A stretch of DNA of 50,183 bases, taken from contig JAVBKV010000038.1 in assembly GCA_031553885.1 (NCBI GenBank), positions 1 to 50,183 on the forward strand. The letters are read 5' to 3'. A model generated the notes under the pieces. That model was given only the letters and a program-made list of their open reading frames with translations, did no database searches and was not told the origin of the DNA. The stretch is from JAVBKV01 sp031553885. GTDB taxonomy: Bacteria; Bacteroidota; Bacteroidia; Bacteroidales; Azobacteroidaceae. The position numbers and the translations under genes were made by a program. Each line of letters starts with the position of its first letter. Position 1 is the first letter of the stretch. Below, piece by piece: positions 34,444 to 43,285 of the stretch.

Positions 34444-36120
34444 CTATACAAAAAGCAGAATCAGCATCTGAGCCGAAAGTACCCGTAAAAACATAGTTAA
34501 CGGATATACGGAAGCATAGCTGACTGCAGGAGCATCATTTCCGGCCGTAGAATTGGAATAAGCCAATGCAGGAGGATCTGTCATACTTCCGGCTAATAAG
34601 CCCATCAGAGTAAAATAATTGAGTTTATAAACACCCCGTCCCAACAAACCGATAATCAGAAGAGGAAGCACGGTAATGATAATTCCCAGGCCGACCCATC
34701 TCAACCCTCCGTCGTTAACGATCGTGCTCACGAAATTTTCTCCGGCACCGATACCCACACAAGCCAGGAAAAGGCAAATGCCGATCTCACGCAACATCAG
34801 GTTAGCGCTCATTGTCGTATAAGTAACCAGCTTGTATTTAGGACCGAAGACGCTCATAAGGATTGCCACGACCAGCGGACCACCGGCCAGTCCTAATTTG
34901 ACGGGCTGGGGAATTCCAGGGAAAGAAAAAGGAATGCTTCCCAGCAACACCCCTAAAAAGATACCGATGAAAATAGGAATCAGGTTCGGTTCATTGAGAC
35001 GCTTCAATTGATTTCCCAACACTTTTTCCACGCTTTTGATTGAGTTTTCATCACCGACAACAGTCACCCGGTCCCCGATCTGCAATTGAAGATTCGGTTC
35101 GGCGATCAGATCCACTCCCGAGCGATTGACCCGGGTAATATTCACACCAAAATTAGAGCGCAGGTTGAGTTGTCCCAATGATTTACCGTTGATTCCGGAC
35201 TTAGAAATCAGAATACGACGGGAAACCAGGTTCTTATCCAGAATACTCCATTCGCTCTGTCCCATATCAATTGTTTCCCCGATGAATGCAGTAACAGCTT
35301 GCTGATTTTCCGGAGTGGTGGCAATATAAATCTTATCTCCTTCATTCAAAATCGTGAAGGAAGAAGCGATTTCGATCTGATCATTCTGACTGTGAAGTAC
35401 CCGGGAAACGATAAATTTTCGTTCGATCAGACGGGATATTTCCTGAATATTTTTACCAAAAACAGAAGGATTCTTTACTACCAGAGAAATCAGTTGAATG
35501 GATTCATTTTTTTGTCCGGATTCCTTTTGGAGGTTTTCCGTTTCTTTTTCAAATTGAATTCTGAAAATATATTTCATGGACAAAATTGACAAAATAATAC
35601 CAACCACAGCCAATGGATAAGCAACCGCATAACCCATTGCAATAGTAGGATCTCCGGTTCCGTTATGTATATCGGAATAAGCCTGTTGGGCGGCTCCTAA
35701 ACCCGGAGTATTGGTAACAGCCCCCGAAAGGATACCAACCATAGTCTGCATCGGAATCCCGGTAACAAAATGCAGGATGATCGTGATCGTGACGCCCAGC
35801 AAAACGATTCCGGCCGCCAGCATGTTAAGACGGATCCCGCCTTTTTTAAATGAGGAAAAAAAGCCCGGACCTACCTGCAACCCTACCGAGTAGACAAACA
35901 GGATCAATCCGAATTCTTTCATAAAATGGAGAATTTCATGATTGACTTTGAAACCAATGTGTCCGGCAAGAATACCGGCAAAAAGGACAAATGTGATCCC
36001 TAAAGAAACACCGAATATTTTTATTTTTCCCAAAGCAATTCCGGCTGCAATAACCAGCCCGAACAACAGCACAGTATGGGCGATTCCCTCACCCCAAAAT
36101 AACTCATTCAACCAATCCAT
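34444..36120 (-). CDS. AspT/YidE family putative antiporter with RCK-C domains
   Basis: Inner-membrane transporter of 558 residues. Two hydrophobic AspT/YidE-type halves, each of about five helices (about 10-185 and 385-558), flank a cytoplasmic region with two TrkA-C/RCK-C ligand-binding domains (about 205-285 and 290-370). This is the layout of the aspartate:alanine antiporter superfamily. The substrate cannot be fixed from sequence. It lies downstream of the KamA-like gene but has its own promoter. Confidence 0.88.
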   Translation of the reverse strand: MDWLNELFWGEGIAHTVLLFGLVIAAGIALGKIKIFGVSLGITFVLFAGILAGHIGFKVNHEILHFMKEFGLILFVYSVGLQVGPGFFSSFKKGGIRLNMLAAGIVLLGVTITIILHFVTGIPMQTMVGILSGAVTNTPGLGAAQQAYSDIHNGTGDPTIAMGYAVAYPLAVVGIILSILSMKYIFRIQFEKETENLQKESGQKNESIQLISLVVKNPSVFGKNIQEISRLIERKFIVSRVLHSQNDQIEIASSFTILNEGDKIYIATTPENQQAVTAFIGETIDMGQSEWSILDKNLVSRRILISKSGINGKSLGQLNLRSNFGVNITRVNRSGVDLIAEPNLQLQIGDRVTVVGDENSIKSVEKVLGNQLKRLNEPNLIPIFIGIFLGVLLGSIPFSFPGIPQPVKLGLAGGPLVVAILMSVFGPKYKLVTYTTMSANLMLREIGICLFLACVGIGAGENFVSTIVNDGGLRWVGLGIIITVLPLLIIGLLGRGVYKLNYFTLMGLLAGSMTDPPALAYSNSTAGNDAPAVSYASVYPLTMFLRVLSAQMLILLFV

Positions 36121-36166
36121 TTCTACCTTCTATGACGTTAAAAAAATCCCTTTTTAAAATTTGGTG

Positions 36167-36197
36167 CAAAAGTAGACAAAGATTCGTTACTTATCAA
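36167..36197 (-). promoter_or_regulatory. Promoter of the AspT-family gene
   Basis: On the minus strand TTG (36195-36197) and TACTTTTG (36167-36174) are separated by 20 bases, a good Bacteroidota promoter. Its -33 end lies at the edge of the preceding KamA-like coding region. Confidence 0.65.
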
Positions 36198-36199
36198 CA

Positions 36200-37540
36200 T
36201 TATTCCAATGAGATTTTGTTTTTATCTGCATTCAAATACTTATAACCTTTGTTTTCCTGCTCGAAAAAGAATTTTTCTTCTCCGAAAGCCGGTTTCAACT
36301 GATCGATCCAGGTCGCCTCCGGATTATATTCGGCAAAGAACGGAATGTCTACCCACTGTGCATTACGTCCTTGGATGAAACGAAGGACAAAAACCTTTTC
36401 CCCTTTGACTTCAGCGACTCCCAGCACCTGAATTTTTCCGGGATCGGCACTCATACTGGGGCCTCTTACCGTACGGCATACTCCACTGACCTGCGAATAG
36501 GCTTTTTTGAATATCTGCCAGCACCTTTCAAGAGGAATTTCAAAGAAATACTTGGACCCTGTATCACGGGGCACGAACATGTAATAAGGAATACAACTCA
36601 GATCAACCTGCCGTCTCCACAATTGCGACCATATATCCGGATGATCATTGATCTTCCTCAGCACCGGCGATTGAGTCCGTATTTGTGCTCCTGTACTCCG
36701 GATCCTGGCGATTGCCTTTACGACAGCATCCGTTGACAACTCGACCGGATGATTGAAATGAGCCTGTATGGTCAGGTTTTTACCGGCCTTTATGATCCGG
36801 TCGAACAAGGCCATCAATTCATCAGAATCCTTATCTGTCAGAAAACGATAAGGCCAGTAAGCCAATGATTTAGTCCCCAGCCTTATAGTATGAATATGCC
36901 TGAATTCAGGACCAAGTAAGGGCACAATGTATTCTTCCAGCGCAGAGGTGGTCATGGTCAGGGGATCTCCACCGGTAAAAAGAACATCTGTTACTTTCGG
37001 ATGGGACTTCAGGTACTTGAAAAACAGGTCGGCTTCTTTCATCGAGAATTTCATTCCGCTCATACCCGAAAACTGCGGCCAACGGAAACAAAAAGTACAA
37101 TACGCATGGCAAGTCTGGCCCTGGCTTGGAAAAAACAATACCGTCTCCCGGTATTTATGCTGAATACCATGAAGCACCTGATCGTCCATAACCGGAACAT
37201 TGTGTTCCTGTCCGGCGGGATTCGGGTTAAGCTCCATCCTGATTTTATTGATCTCTTCCTTTAATACATCCCGGCTTACCCGTTTATCGAGCAGGTTACG
37301 GACATGATTATACTGCCTCTTGAGCAACATCTCTTTACGTGGAAAATTCAACGTAAAAATAGGATCATTGGGAATATCATTCCAATTGATAAGTTCTTCC
37401 AGTACATAATTATTTGTTTTAAAAGGAAGCACCTGACCAACTACCCGGATGGCCTCCCTGTCTTCTGCTTTCAAGGCTGCAATCGAAGGAATTTTTTCAT
37501 AATTGAACAAGGTGAAAGCCTGATAATCTTTGTTAATCAT
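36200..37540 (-). CDS. KamA family radical SAM protein (lysine 2,3-aminomutase-like)
   Basis: A 446-residue radical SAM enzyme with the cluster motif CHAYCTFC (Cys144, Cys148, Cys151), the SAM-binding GGDP (187-190) and a candidate PLP lysine, Lys366, in SADPGKIQVLG. This is the domain set of lysine 2,3-aminomutase, which swaps an alpha-amino group to the beta position. It is divergent from the well-studied enzyme (about 100 extra N-terminal residues plus a C-terminal tail), so the amino acid substrate is uncertain. No other lysine-fermentation genes are nearby. It has a strong own promoter. Confidence 0.85.
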   Translation of the reverse strand: MINKDYQAFTLFNYEKIPSIAALKAEDREAIRVVGQVLPFKTNNYVLEELINWNDIPNDPIFTLNFPRKEMLLKRQYNHVRNLLDKRVSRDVLKEEINKIRMELNPNPAGQEHNVPVMDDQVLHGIQHKYRETVLFFPSQGQTCHAYCTFCFRWPQFSGMSGMKFSMKEADLFFKYLKSHPKVTDVLFTGGDPLTMTTSALEEYIVPLLGPEFRHIHTIRLGTKSLAYWPYRFLTDKDSDELMALFDRIIKAGKNLTIQAHFNHPVELSTDAVVKAIARIRSTGAQIRTQSPVLRKINDHPDIWSQLWRRQVDLSCIPYYMFVPRDTGSKYFFEIPLERCWQIFKKAYSQVSGVCRTVRGPSMSADPGKIQVLGVAEVKGEKVFVLRFIQGRNAQWVDIPFFAEYNPEATWIDQLKPAFGEEKFFFEQENKGYKYLNADKNKISLE

Positions 37541-37639
37541 ACATGAGTTTTTTAGTTAAGTAAATGATAGAAAAAAGAAAAATGTCTTAAAAACGATCGT
37601 AAAACAATCGATCCGGCAGAGAGTGTCAGTAGATCCAAG

Positions 37640-37669
37640 CAAATATACAAAAAATATTGAAAAAACAAA
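37640..37669 (-). promoter_or_regulatory. Promoter of the KamA-like gene
   Basis: On the minus strand TTTG (37666-37669) and TATATTTG (37640-37647) are 18 bases apart, matching both Bacteroidota promoter elements. It predicts a leader of roughly 90 bases. Confidence 0.65.
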
Positions 37670-37739
37670 CTTTTTGAATAAAGTATTTTCATTCACCCCC
37701 TTTTTTGAGTGATCATTTCCGGAATTAGAAAGGATTTTC

Positions 37740-37747
37740 TAACTTTG
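37740..37747 (+). promoter_or_regulatory. TAnnTTTG -7 element for the DUF5040 gene
   Basis: TAACTTTG on the plus strand lies 21 bases before the ATG at 37769. It falls inside the coding region of a longer, non-conserved N-terminal reading, which supports the 37769 start. Confidence 0.55.
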
Positions 37748-37768
37748 GCTCCAATTAATGTAAAAACA

Positions 37769-38548
37769 ATGAAAAAAATCACTACCCTACTTGTTTCTTT
37801 ATATATTTCCTGTGCTGTTTTTTCACAGACACCCCCACTCCAAGTCAATTACTCCTACAAGATCCTGCTGACCGGAGCTTCTTTCGCCTCCCCGCAAAAC
37901 GGTTGGTTCGAGCTTGGTTGTGAAAAGTTGAATGCGTTACCGATCAATCAGGCTGTCGGAGGTGAAGCCATCGCCAATACAGCCAACCGAATGATCGAAG
38001 GAACGTTGTATACCCGGGAACAATTGGAAGCCATAGACGCACTGGTAATTATGCAGGTACACGACAGGGATGTGGCAAACGAATCACAATTACACGAAAA
38101 ATACACGGACTACAAAATCCCTTTCGACAGGAGTAATTATGCTGCTGCTTTCGATTATGTCATCAAACGATACCTGGCCGACTGTTACGAATTGAAAAAC
38201 GACAGTACGTCCCGGTATTTCGGGTCAAAAGCCGGCAAACCCGCCATCATTGTTTTGTGTACAGACTGGCATGATGCCCGCGTTACTTATAATACTTCTG
38301 TACGACAACTGGCTGAAAAATGGGGATTTCCGCTGGTTGAATTCGATAAAAACATCGGTTTCTCAAAAAACCACCTGCATCCGGTCACAAACGATCAATA
38401 CAGTTTATTGTACTCCCAGGACACACAAAAAGTCAAGGAAATAGCCTATGGCTGGCATCCGAACCGGGGAAAGAATGCCTACATACAACAACGGATGGCT
38501 GCAATTTTCGTGGACGCAATGAAAAAGATACTGCCCGTTAAAGAATAA
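37769..38548 (+). CDS. DUF5040 family exported SGNH/GDSL-like protein
   Basis: A 259-residue protein from the ATG at 37769, with a signal peptide (about 1-20, MKKITTLLVSLYISCAVFSQ). The N-terminal ILLTGASF and the C-terminal GWHPNRGKNAYIQQRMA, with a D/H-type block, resemble SGNH hydrolases, and the overall sequence fits DUF5040, found mostly in Bacteroidales. The nucleophile position (GASF) is a guess. An upstream in-frame ATG at 37709 would put a non-signal extension ahead of the signal peptide and across a promoter, so it was not used. Substrate unknown. Confidence 0.8.
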   Translation: MKKITTLLVSLYISCAVFSQTPPLQVNYSYKILLTGASFASPQNGWFELGCEKLNALPINQAVGGEAIANTANRMIEGTLYTREQLEAIDALVIMQVHDRDVANESQLHEKYTDYKIPFDRSNYAAAFDYVIKRYLADCYELKNDSTSRYFGSKAGKPAIIVLCTDWHDARVTYNTSVRQLAEKWGFPLVEFDKNIGFSKNHLHPVTNDQYSLLYSQDTQKVKEIAYGWHPNRGKNAYIQQRMAAIFVDAMKKILPVKE

Positions 38549-38555
38549 AACCGGA

Positions 38556-39143
38556 TCAATTCCCCAGCAAATGAGTAATGTTACTCATGAACAACTTGAC
38601 GGAAATAGCCAACAGGATGATTCCGAAGAATTTTCTCAGGACATAAATTCCTCCGGCACCAACCAAACGCTCCACCAGCTTCACATTCTTAAGTACAACA
38701 TAAACAATAATCAGATTGAGCATCAAAGCCAGTATGATATTCAGGGAGTTGTACTCTGCTTTGAGTGAAAGTAATGTTGTAAATGCTCCGGGGCCTGCAA
38801 TTAACGGAAAGATAATCGGTACCAAGGTAACACTTCCTCCCGGACTATCGAGTTTGAATATTTCGATTCCGAACGTCATCTCTATGGCTACTACAAAGAT
38901 AACCAGTGAGCCCGCCACGGCAAAAGAAGAAACATCCACATTGAACAGGCTCAGGATCCAGTCTCCCACGAAAAAAAAGACCATCAGAATGATGAAAGAA
39001 TAAATAGATGCTTTCTCGGCACTGAATGTCCGTTTTTTGTTTTGAAGATCGACAAAAATCGGCAATGATCCGGAAATATCAATAATGGCGAAAAGTACGA
39101 TAAACGCACTGGCCAACTCTTGGAAATTAAAAACAAAATTCAC
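38556..39143 (-). CDS. MarC family integral membrane protein
   Basis: A 195-residue protein with six predicted membrane helices and the family patterns DISGSLPIFVDL near residue 22 and PLIAGPGAFTTLL in the second half. MarC proteins resemble small transporters, and the once-proposed antibiotic role was not upheld. Its upstream gap is occupied by a large palindromic repeat. It is convergent with the DUF5040 gene, with 7 bases between. Confidence 0.9.
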   Translation of the reverse strand: MNFVFNFQELASAFIVLFAIIDISGSLPIFVDLQNKKRTFSAEKASIYSFIILMVFFFVGDWILSLFNVDVSSFAVAGSLVIFVVAIEMTFGIEIFKLDSPGGSVTLVPIIFPLIAGPGAFTTLLSLKAEYNSLNIILALMLNLIIVYVVLKNVKLVERLVGAGGIYVLRKFFGIILLAISVKLFMSNITHLLGN

Positions 39144-39152
39144 AACTTATTA

Positions 39153-39244
39153 AATTGAGAGTGGAGAATTGAGAGTGGAGAATTGAGATATGAGATATTA
39201 AAAGCAACTTTTAATTCTCAATTCTCCACTCTCAATTCTCAATT
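39153..39244. repeat. Palindromic repeat element between aspartate kinase gene and marC
   Basis: The left side has a 14-base unit AATTGAGAGTGGAG twice in tandem (39153-39180) plus AATTGAGA. The inner 22 bases (39167-39188) are perfectly complementary to 39216-39237, and the right arm continues with related sequence to 39244. The loop is 27 bases. The element overlaps the aspartate kinase stop codon (39239-39241). It resembles small intergenic palindromes or MITE-like elements and could form a strong mRNA hairpin. Confidence 0.85.
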
Positions 39245-40633
39245 ATTTTTCAAGCACAGCGCATCATTCAGCGCGATAACGGCTTCCGCATATTTTTCGC
39301 GATCGATGACGAACTGCATATTTACTTGTTTCAGGGATTGTCCGAAACATTCGATGTTAATGTCACGGTCATACAGAGCTTTGGCTCCCCGGTATAAAAA
39401 GCCCGGATGAGCGATATTGGTTCCCATGGCACATACGATGGCCACCTTTTTAATGGTTACCTGATAAACTTTCAGTTCATCAGTCAGTTCTTTTAACATT
39501 TCATACACATCCGGTCTGTCCCAAACAACCATAGTAATGCTATTCGCATTGGTTGATTTGAGAATGTAACTGATGTTTCTTCTCTGCAATACTTCCATGA
39601 TTTTGAGGTCATAACCCACCTCCCCCACCATCATGGGATCATGGACTTCGAACGCAATGACTTTATCCGTTCCCGATACGATTTCCACCTTAGGTTCCGG
39701 GGAAATGTAATCCTTGGAAATCAGAGTTCCCGGATGTTCGGGCTCAAATGTATTTTTAATCCGGATTTTGATATTGGCCAACTCAAGCGGTTTTGCGGCT
39801 TTAGGGTGGATCGCCTCCATTCCCACATCGGCCAACTGATCGGCAATAATAAAGTTCGTTTTCCCTACCGGAATGGATTTATCGATTCCCACCAGCTTGG
39901 GATCCGCACTGGATAAGTGAAATTCCTTATGGATAATAGCCTCTTCAGCCTTTACATCCACGGCTACTTTACAGAAAGTAACCTCGGAATACCCCCGGTC
40001 AAAAGCCCGCATAATACCTTCTGTTCCTTTGGTATATCCGGTAGCCACACACAAGGTTTTCGTAAAATCAATACCCACAAATGCCTTATGAATGCGTTGA
40101 TCGATCGTCAGTGATTCATTGTCATTGAATCCGCACAAATCGATGAATGTAGCATTGATTCCGTTATTATTCAGAATATTAACCGAATTCCAGGCCGAAT
40201 GTGCTTCCCCGAGAGAAGCCAGAATTTCCCGGGCGGCCAGGTAAATATTGCTTTTTTCCACATATCCGGAAGCAATGACCTGGTACATGGAAGAAAGATA
40301 CGTCTTCGCCTGTTCGATGCGAAACTGGATGAAACGATTGGCCTCACTCAGATTCAATCCTATATTTTCAAAACCTTTGTTGATTTCCAGCAACTTGCCA
40401 CAGAGATTATCCAGGGCTTCTTCATAATCTTCATTCAGCAGAAATTTGGCATAAACACCCGGTTCTCCCGTCTTCTTATGCTCCAACAGCCAGTTGGTTA
40501 CATTATTATAAGCAGAAACAACAAAAATACGATTATACATATCTTTCTCGGTACGAGTACCTTTGATGATGTTGTTAAGACAGTCTCCGAATTGAGACAT
40601 GGACGTTCCCCCGATTTTTTCTACTGTAAGCAT
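39239..40633 (-). CDS. Aspartate kinase
   Basis: Phosphorylates aspartate at the start of the lysine/threonine/methionine pathway. The 464-residue protein has an N-terminal amino-acid kinase domain starting VEKIGGTSM (Lys6 region) and two C-terminal ACT domains (about 320-460; ILKSTNANSITMVV and VAIVCAMGTNIAH), implying allosteric feedback. It is monofunctional, without a homoserine dehydrogenase domain. Its stop codon is embedded in a palindromic repeat. I leave the symbol blank because the isozyme (lysC type or other) is uncertain. Confidence 0.93.
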   Translation of the reverse strand: MLTVEKIGGTSMSQFGDCLNNIIKGTRTEKDMYNRIFVVSAYNNVTNWLLEHKKTGEPGVYAKFLLNEDYEEALDNLCGKLLEINKGFENIGLNLSEANRFIQFRIEQAKTYLSSMYQVIASGYVEKSNIYLAAREILASLGEAHSAWNSVNILNNNGINATFIDLCGFNDNESLTIDQRIHKAFVGIDFTKTLCVATGYTKGTEGIMRAFDRGYSEVTFCKVAVDVKAEEAIIHKEFHLSSADPKLVGIDKSIPVGKTNFIIADQLADVGMEAIHPKAAKPLELANIKIRIKNTFEPEHPGTLISKDYISPEPKVEIVSGTDKVIAFEVHDPMMVGEVGYDLKIMEVLQRRNISYILKSTNANSITMVVWDRPDVYEMLKELTDELKVYQVTIKKVAIVCAMGTNIAHPGFLYRGAKALYDRDINIECFGQSLKQVNMQFVIDREKYAEAVIALNDALCLKNN

Positions 40634-40706
40634 TTTTTGAAATGATGAATTTTGAATTATAAATCTGAAATTACTGAACCCGCCTAAGCCAATTCAAGTT
40701 TGGGTG

Positions 40707-40714
40707 CAAAATTA
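40707..40714 (-). promoter_or_regulatory. TAnnTTTG -7 element for the aspartate kinase gene
   Basis: TAATTTTG on the minus strand lies 74 bases before the ATG at 40633. A TTG lies only 14 bases further upstream, closer than the usual 17-21, so the -33 half is doubtful. Confidence 0.45.
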
Positions 40715-40744
40715 ATGTTTTTTCACTACAATTTCTATAAAACA

Positions 40745-41770
40745 TTAAAAATCCGACAGGGATATAAGCAAAGAGACAAAATCTTCAATATCTTCTTCAG
40801 CAGTATCCCAGGAACAAACCAGCCGGACTTCATTATTCGCCTCATTCCAGGTATAAAAGAAATAATGCTCTTTCATTTCCCGGATAAGCCGTTCCGGCAT
40901 CGTCAGGAAAAGGGCATTGGATTCGATCTTCTGAGTGAAATGAATTCCCGGGAAACCCAGTATCCGGTTGGCAAGCAGAGCGGCCATCCGGTTAGCATGA
41001 CAGGCATTTTCCAACCACAGGTCATTTTCGAAATAAGCAATGTACTGGGCCGAAGTGTAACGCATTTTGGAATACAGTTGAGCCGATTGCTTCCTGTAAT
41101 ACTTCAGGTTTTCAGCTAATTCCGGACGAAAAGCAATCACTGCTTCTCCAAGCATCATCCCGTTTTTGGTTCCTCCCAAACTCAGGATATCCACTCCGCA
41201 ATCCCGAGACAATTCACGCATTCCTACCCCCAATGAGGCACAGGCATTAGCCAGCCGGGAACCGTCCATATGCACGTACAGGCCATAAGAATGGGCCAGG
41301 TCGCATAATGTCCTCAACTCCTCCGGAGTATAAACAGTCCCTAATTCGGTCGTCTGAGAAAGGTAAATAACCTTAGGCTGGGAATGATGCTGATCACCAA
41401 AACCATGCAGACGTCCGGCCACTTTTTCCGGGGTCAGTTTACCGTCCGGTGTTTCGATTTCCTTGACCGGACAGGCGGTAAATTTGGAAGGAGCTCCGCA
41501 CTCGTCCACACTGATGTGGCCGGTCGATGCCGAAAGGATGCTGTGAAAAGGCCGGGTCGACGCCTGCAAGGCGACCATATTCGCCCCCGTACCATTAAAA
41601 ACATAATACGGCAGGATATCTTCCCCGAAAATTTCACGTAATTTTTCATCTGCTTTCCGGGTCCAGTCGTCGTCTCCGTATCCGATTGCATGTTCCCGGT
41701 TGGCCTGAACAATCGCTTCCATAATGACAGGATGCACTCCCGAATTATTATCACTGGCAAAACTTTTCAT
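40745..41770 (-). CDS. ltaE: Low-specificity threonine aldolase (beta-eliminating lyase family)
   Basis: PLP enzyme that cleaves threonine or allo-threonine to glycine and acetaldehyde. The 341-residue fold-type I protein has HMDGSRLANA with Asp169 and the PLP Lys202 in SLGGTKNG. The start MKSFASDNNSG fits the family (SDNxxG). It lies 12 bases downstream of xerD and is probably co-transcribed with it. Substrate preference, such as L-threonine versus phenylserine, cannot be read. Confidence 0.88.
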   Translation of the reverse strand: MKSFASDNNSGVHPVIMEAIVQANREHAIGYGDDDWTRKADEKLREIFGEDILPYYVFNGTGANMVALQASTRPFHSILSASTGHISVDECGAPSKFTACPVKEIETPDGKLTPEKVAGRLHGFGDQHHSQPKVIYLSQTTELGTVYTPEELRTLCDLAHSYGLYVHMDGSRLANACASLGVGMRELSRDCGVDILSLGGTKNGMMLGEAVIAFRPELAENLKYYRKQSAQLYSKMRYTSAQYIAYFENDLWLENACHANRMAALLANRILGFPGIHFTQKIESNALFLTMPERLIREMKEHYFFYTWNEANNEVRLVCSWDTAEEDIEDFVSLLISLSDF

Positions 41771-41782
41771 TTCATTTTATTT

Positions 41783-42694
41783 TTAAGAACGCTTATTCCG
41801 CGGATGATGTTCAAGAATCTCGCTTCGCAGAAAATCACGGTCCAGGTGAGTATATATTTCTGTCGTTGTAATTTTTTCATGACCGAGCATTTGCTGGATA
41901 GCCCGTAAATTAGCTCCTCCTTCCAGTAAATGGGTGGCAAAAGAATGCCGGAAAGTATGCGGGCTGATGTTTTTCCGGATCCCGGCCAATACTGCCTGTT
42001 CTTTAATGATATGAAAAATCATGATCCGGGAGAGCGACGTACCCCTCCGGCTCAAGAACAACACATCTTCAAAGCCTTTTTTCACCTGGATCCGGTTACG
42101 ATCCGGCAAATAATTCCGGATCTCCTTAATCGCCACCGGGGAAATAGGGACCAGCCGTTGTTTACTGCCTTTCCCTTCTACCCGGATAAAGCCTTCATCC
42201 AGGTAAATATCCGGAAAACGAAGGGAAATCACTTCCGAAACCCGGAGCCCGCAACTGTAGAGCGTTTCCAGGATGGCCCGATTGCGGTGCCCTTCCGGCA
42301 GGGACAGATCAATGGAAGCGATGACAGCATTCACCTCCTGGATCGTCAGGAACTCGGGCAGTTTCAAGCCGATTTTAGGAGATTCCAACAATTCGGTTGG
42401 ATCTGTTTCGATGTAATTTTCCAACAGCAAAAACCGGTAAAACGATTTGATTCCGGAAATAATCCGGGCCTGGGAACGCGGACCGACACCGATGTCATGC
42501 AATCCGGCTATCAACTGCTGCAAGTCCTCCAGCCGGACATCCACCGGATTTCTCCCCTCCCCTTCCAGGAATCCGAGCAACTTGTTCAAATCATCCAGGT
42601 ATGCTTCCACCGAATTACGGGACAAGGATTTCTCCAGCAGTAAATGGGTTTGATAAGAAGCCACCAGCGAAGGAATATCCGGGTTTATCATCAT
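41783..42694 (-). CDS. xerD: Tyrosine recombinase XerD
   Basis: Chromosome-dimer-resolving recombinase that acts at dif with XerC and FtsK. From the ATG at 42694 it has 303 residues with the full catalytic set: Arg in CGLRVSE, Lys in EGKGSKQR, HTFRH, LGHEKITTT and the Tyr nucleophile in EIYTH. A longer in-frame start at 42775 would lie inside a promoter element, so it was not used; an ATG at 42691 is equally possible. It is followed closely by ltaE. Confidence 0.94.
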   Translation of the reverse strand: MMINPDIPSLVASYQTHLLLEKSLSRNSVEAYLDDLNKLLGFLEGEGRNPVDVRLEDLQQLIAGLHDIGVGPRSQARIISGIKSFYRFLLLENYIETDPTELLESPKIGLKLPEFLTIQEVNAVIASIDLSLPEGHRNRAILETLYSCGLRVSEVISLRFPDIYLDEGFIRVEGKGSKQRLVPISPVAIKEIRNYLPDRNRIQVKKGFEDVLFLSRRGTSLSRIMIFHIIKEQAVLAGIRKNISPHTFRHSFATHLLEGGANLRAIQQMLGHEKITTTEIYTHLDRDFLRSEILEHHPRNKRS

Positions 42695-42712
42695 ATTCTG
42701 AATAATAATAAC

Positions 42713-42720
42713 TACTTTTG
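42713..42720 (+). promoter_or_regulatory. TAnnTTTG -7 element for aroQ
   Basis: TACTTTTG on the plus strand predicts transcription of aroQ starting near 42727, giving a leader of about 84 bases. No -33 TTTG at usual spacing. Confidence 0.5.
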
Positions 42721-42772
42721 CAGTCGATTTAAGCCTGTTTGCATCACATAAATGATAAAAACAGACAACCTG

Positions 42773-42780
42773 CAAAGGTA
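42773..42780 (-). promoter_or_regulatory. TAnnTTTG -7 element for xerD-ltaE
   Basis: TACCTTTG on the minus strand predicts transcription of xerD starting near 42766, a leader of about 72 bases. A TTTG lies only 11 bases upstream of it, too close for a normal -33. It faces the aroQ element 52 bases away. Confidence 0.5.
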
Positions 42781-42810
42781 ATAAAATTAAACAAAGAAGA
42801 AGGTGTAGGT

Positions 42811-43233
42811 ATGAAAATTCAGATTATCAACGGTCCCAATCTTAATTTGCTGGGTATCCGGGAACCGGAAATTTACGGATCCGGTTCTTTTGAAGATTAT
42901 TTACAGCAATTATCCGGATTTTTTCCTGAAGATGAAATCACTTATTTTCAATCGAATGTGGAAGGAGAAATCATCAATAAGATTCATGAAACCGGTTTTT
43001 CTTTCGATGGGATCGTCCTGAATGCCGGGGCTTATACGCATACTTCGATTGCCATTCACGACGCTATCAAAGCAATAAAAACTCCGGTGATCGAGGTACA
43101 CCTGTCTAATGTACATGCCCGGGAGTCGTTTCGTCACCAGTCCCTGCTTGCAGCAGCCTGCCGGGGAGTAATCGCCGGTTTCGGACTGGATTCGTACCGC
43201 CTGGCCATAGAAGCGATTAAAAACAAACGTTGA
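42811..43233 (+). CDS. aroQ: Type II 3-dehydroquinate dehydratase
   Basis: Third step of the shikimate pathway, 3-dehydroquinate to 3-dehydroshikimate. From the ATG at 42811 it has 140 residues, the normal type II length, with GPNLNLLG (8-15), the catalytic Tyr22 (REPEIYG), NAGAYTHTS and EVHLSNVHARESFRH. The ATG at 42739, in frame upstream, adds a non-conserved 24 residues and was rejected. It is divergent from xerD and 52 bases upstream of pyk. Confidence 0.97.
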   Translation: MKIQIINGPNLNLLGIREPEIYGSGSFEDYLQQLSGFFPEDEITYFQSNVEGEIINKIHETGFSFDGIVLNAGAYTHTSIAIHDAIKAIKTPVIEVHLSNVHARESFRHQSLLAAACRGVIAGFGLDSYRLAIEAIKNKR

Positions 43234-43285
43234 TATACTATATTTCAAATAAAACCTGTAACGTTAAAATAAAATTACAACCATT

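Noticed and set aside
36200..37540. Lysine fermentation gene cluster
   Set aside because: Only the KamA-like gene is present; no 5,6-aminomutase, KdD, Kce or Kal genes are near it.
41930..42643. 237-residue open frame antisense to xerD
   Set aside because: xerD on the other strand has all catalytic residues; the antisense product has no domain and looks like a composition effect.
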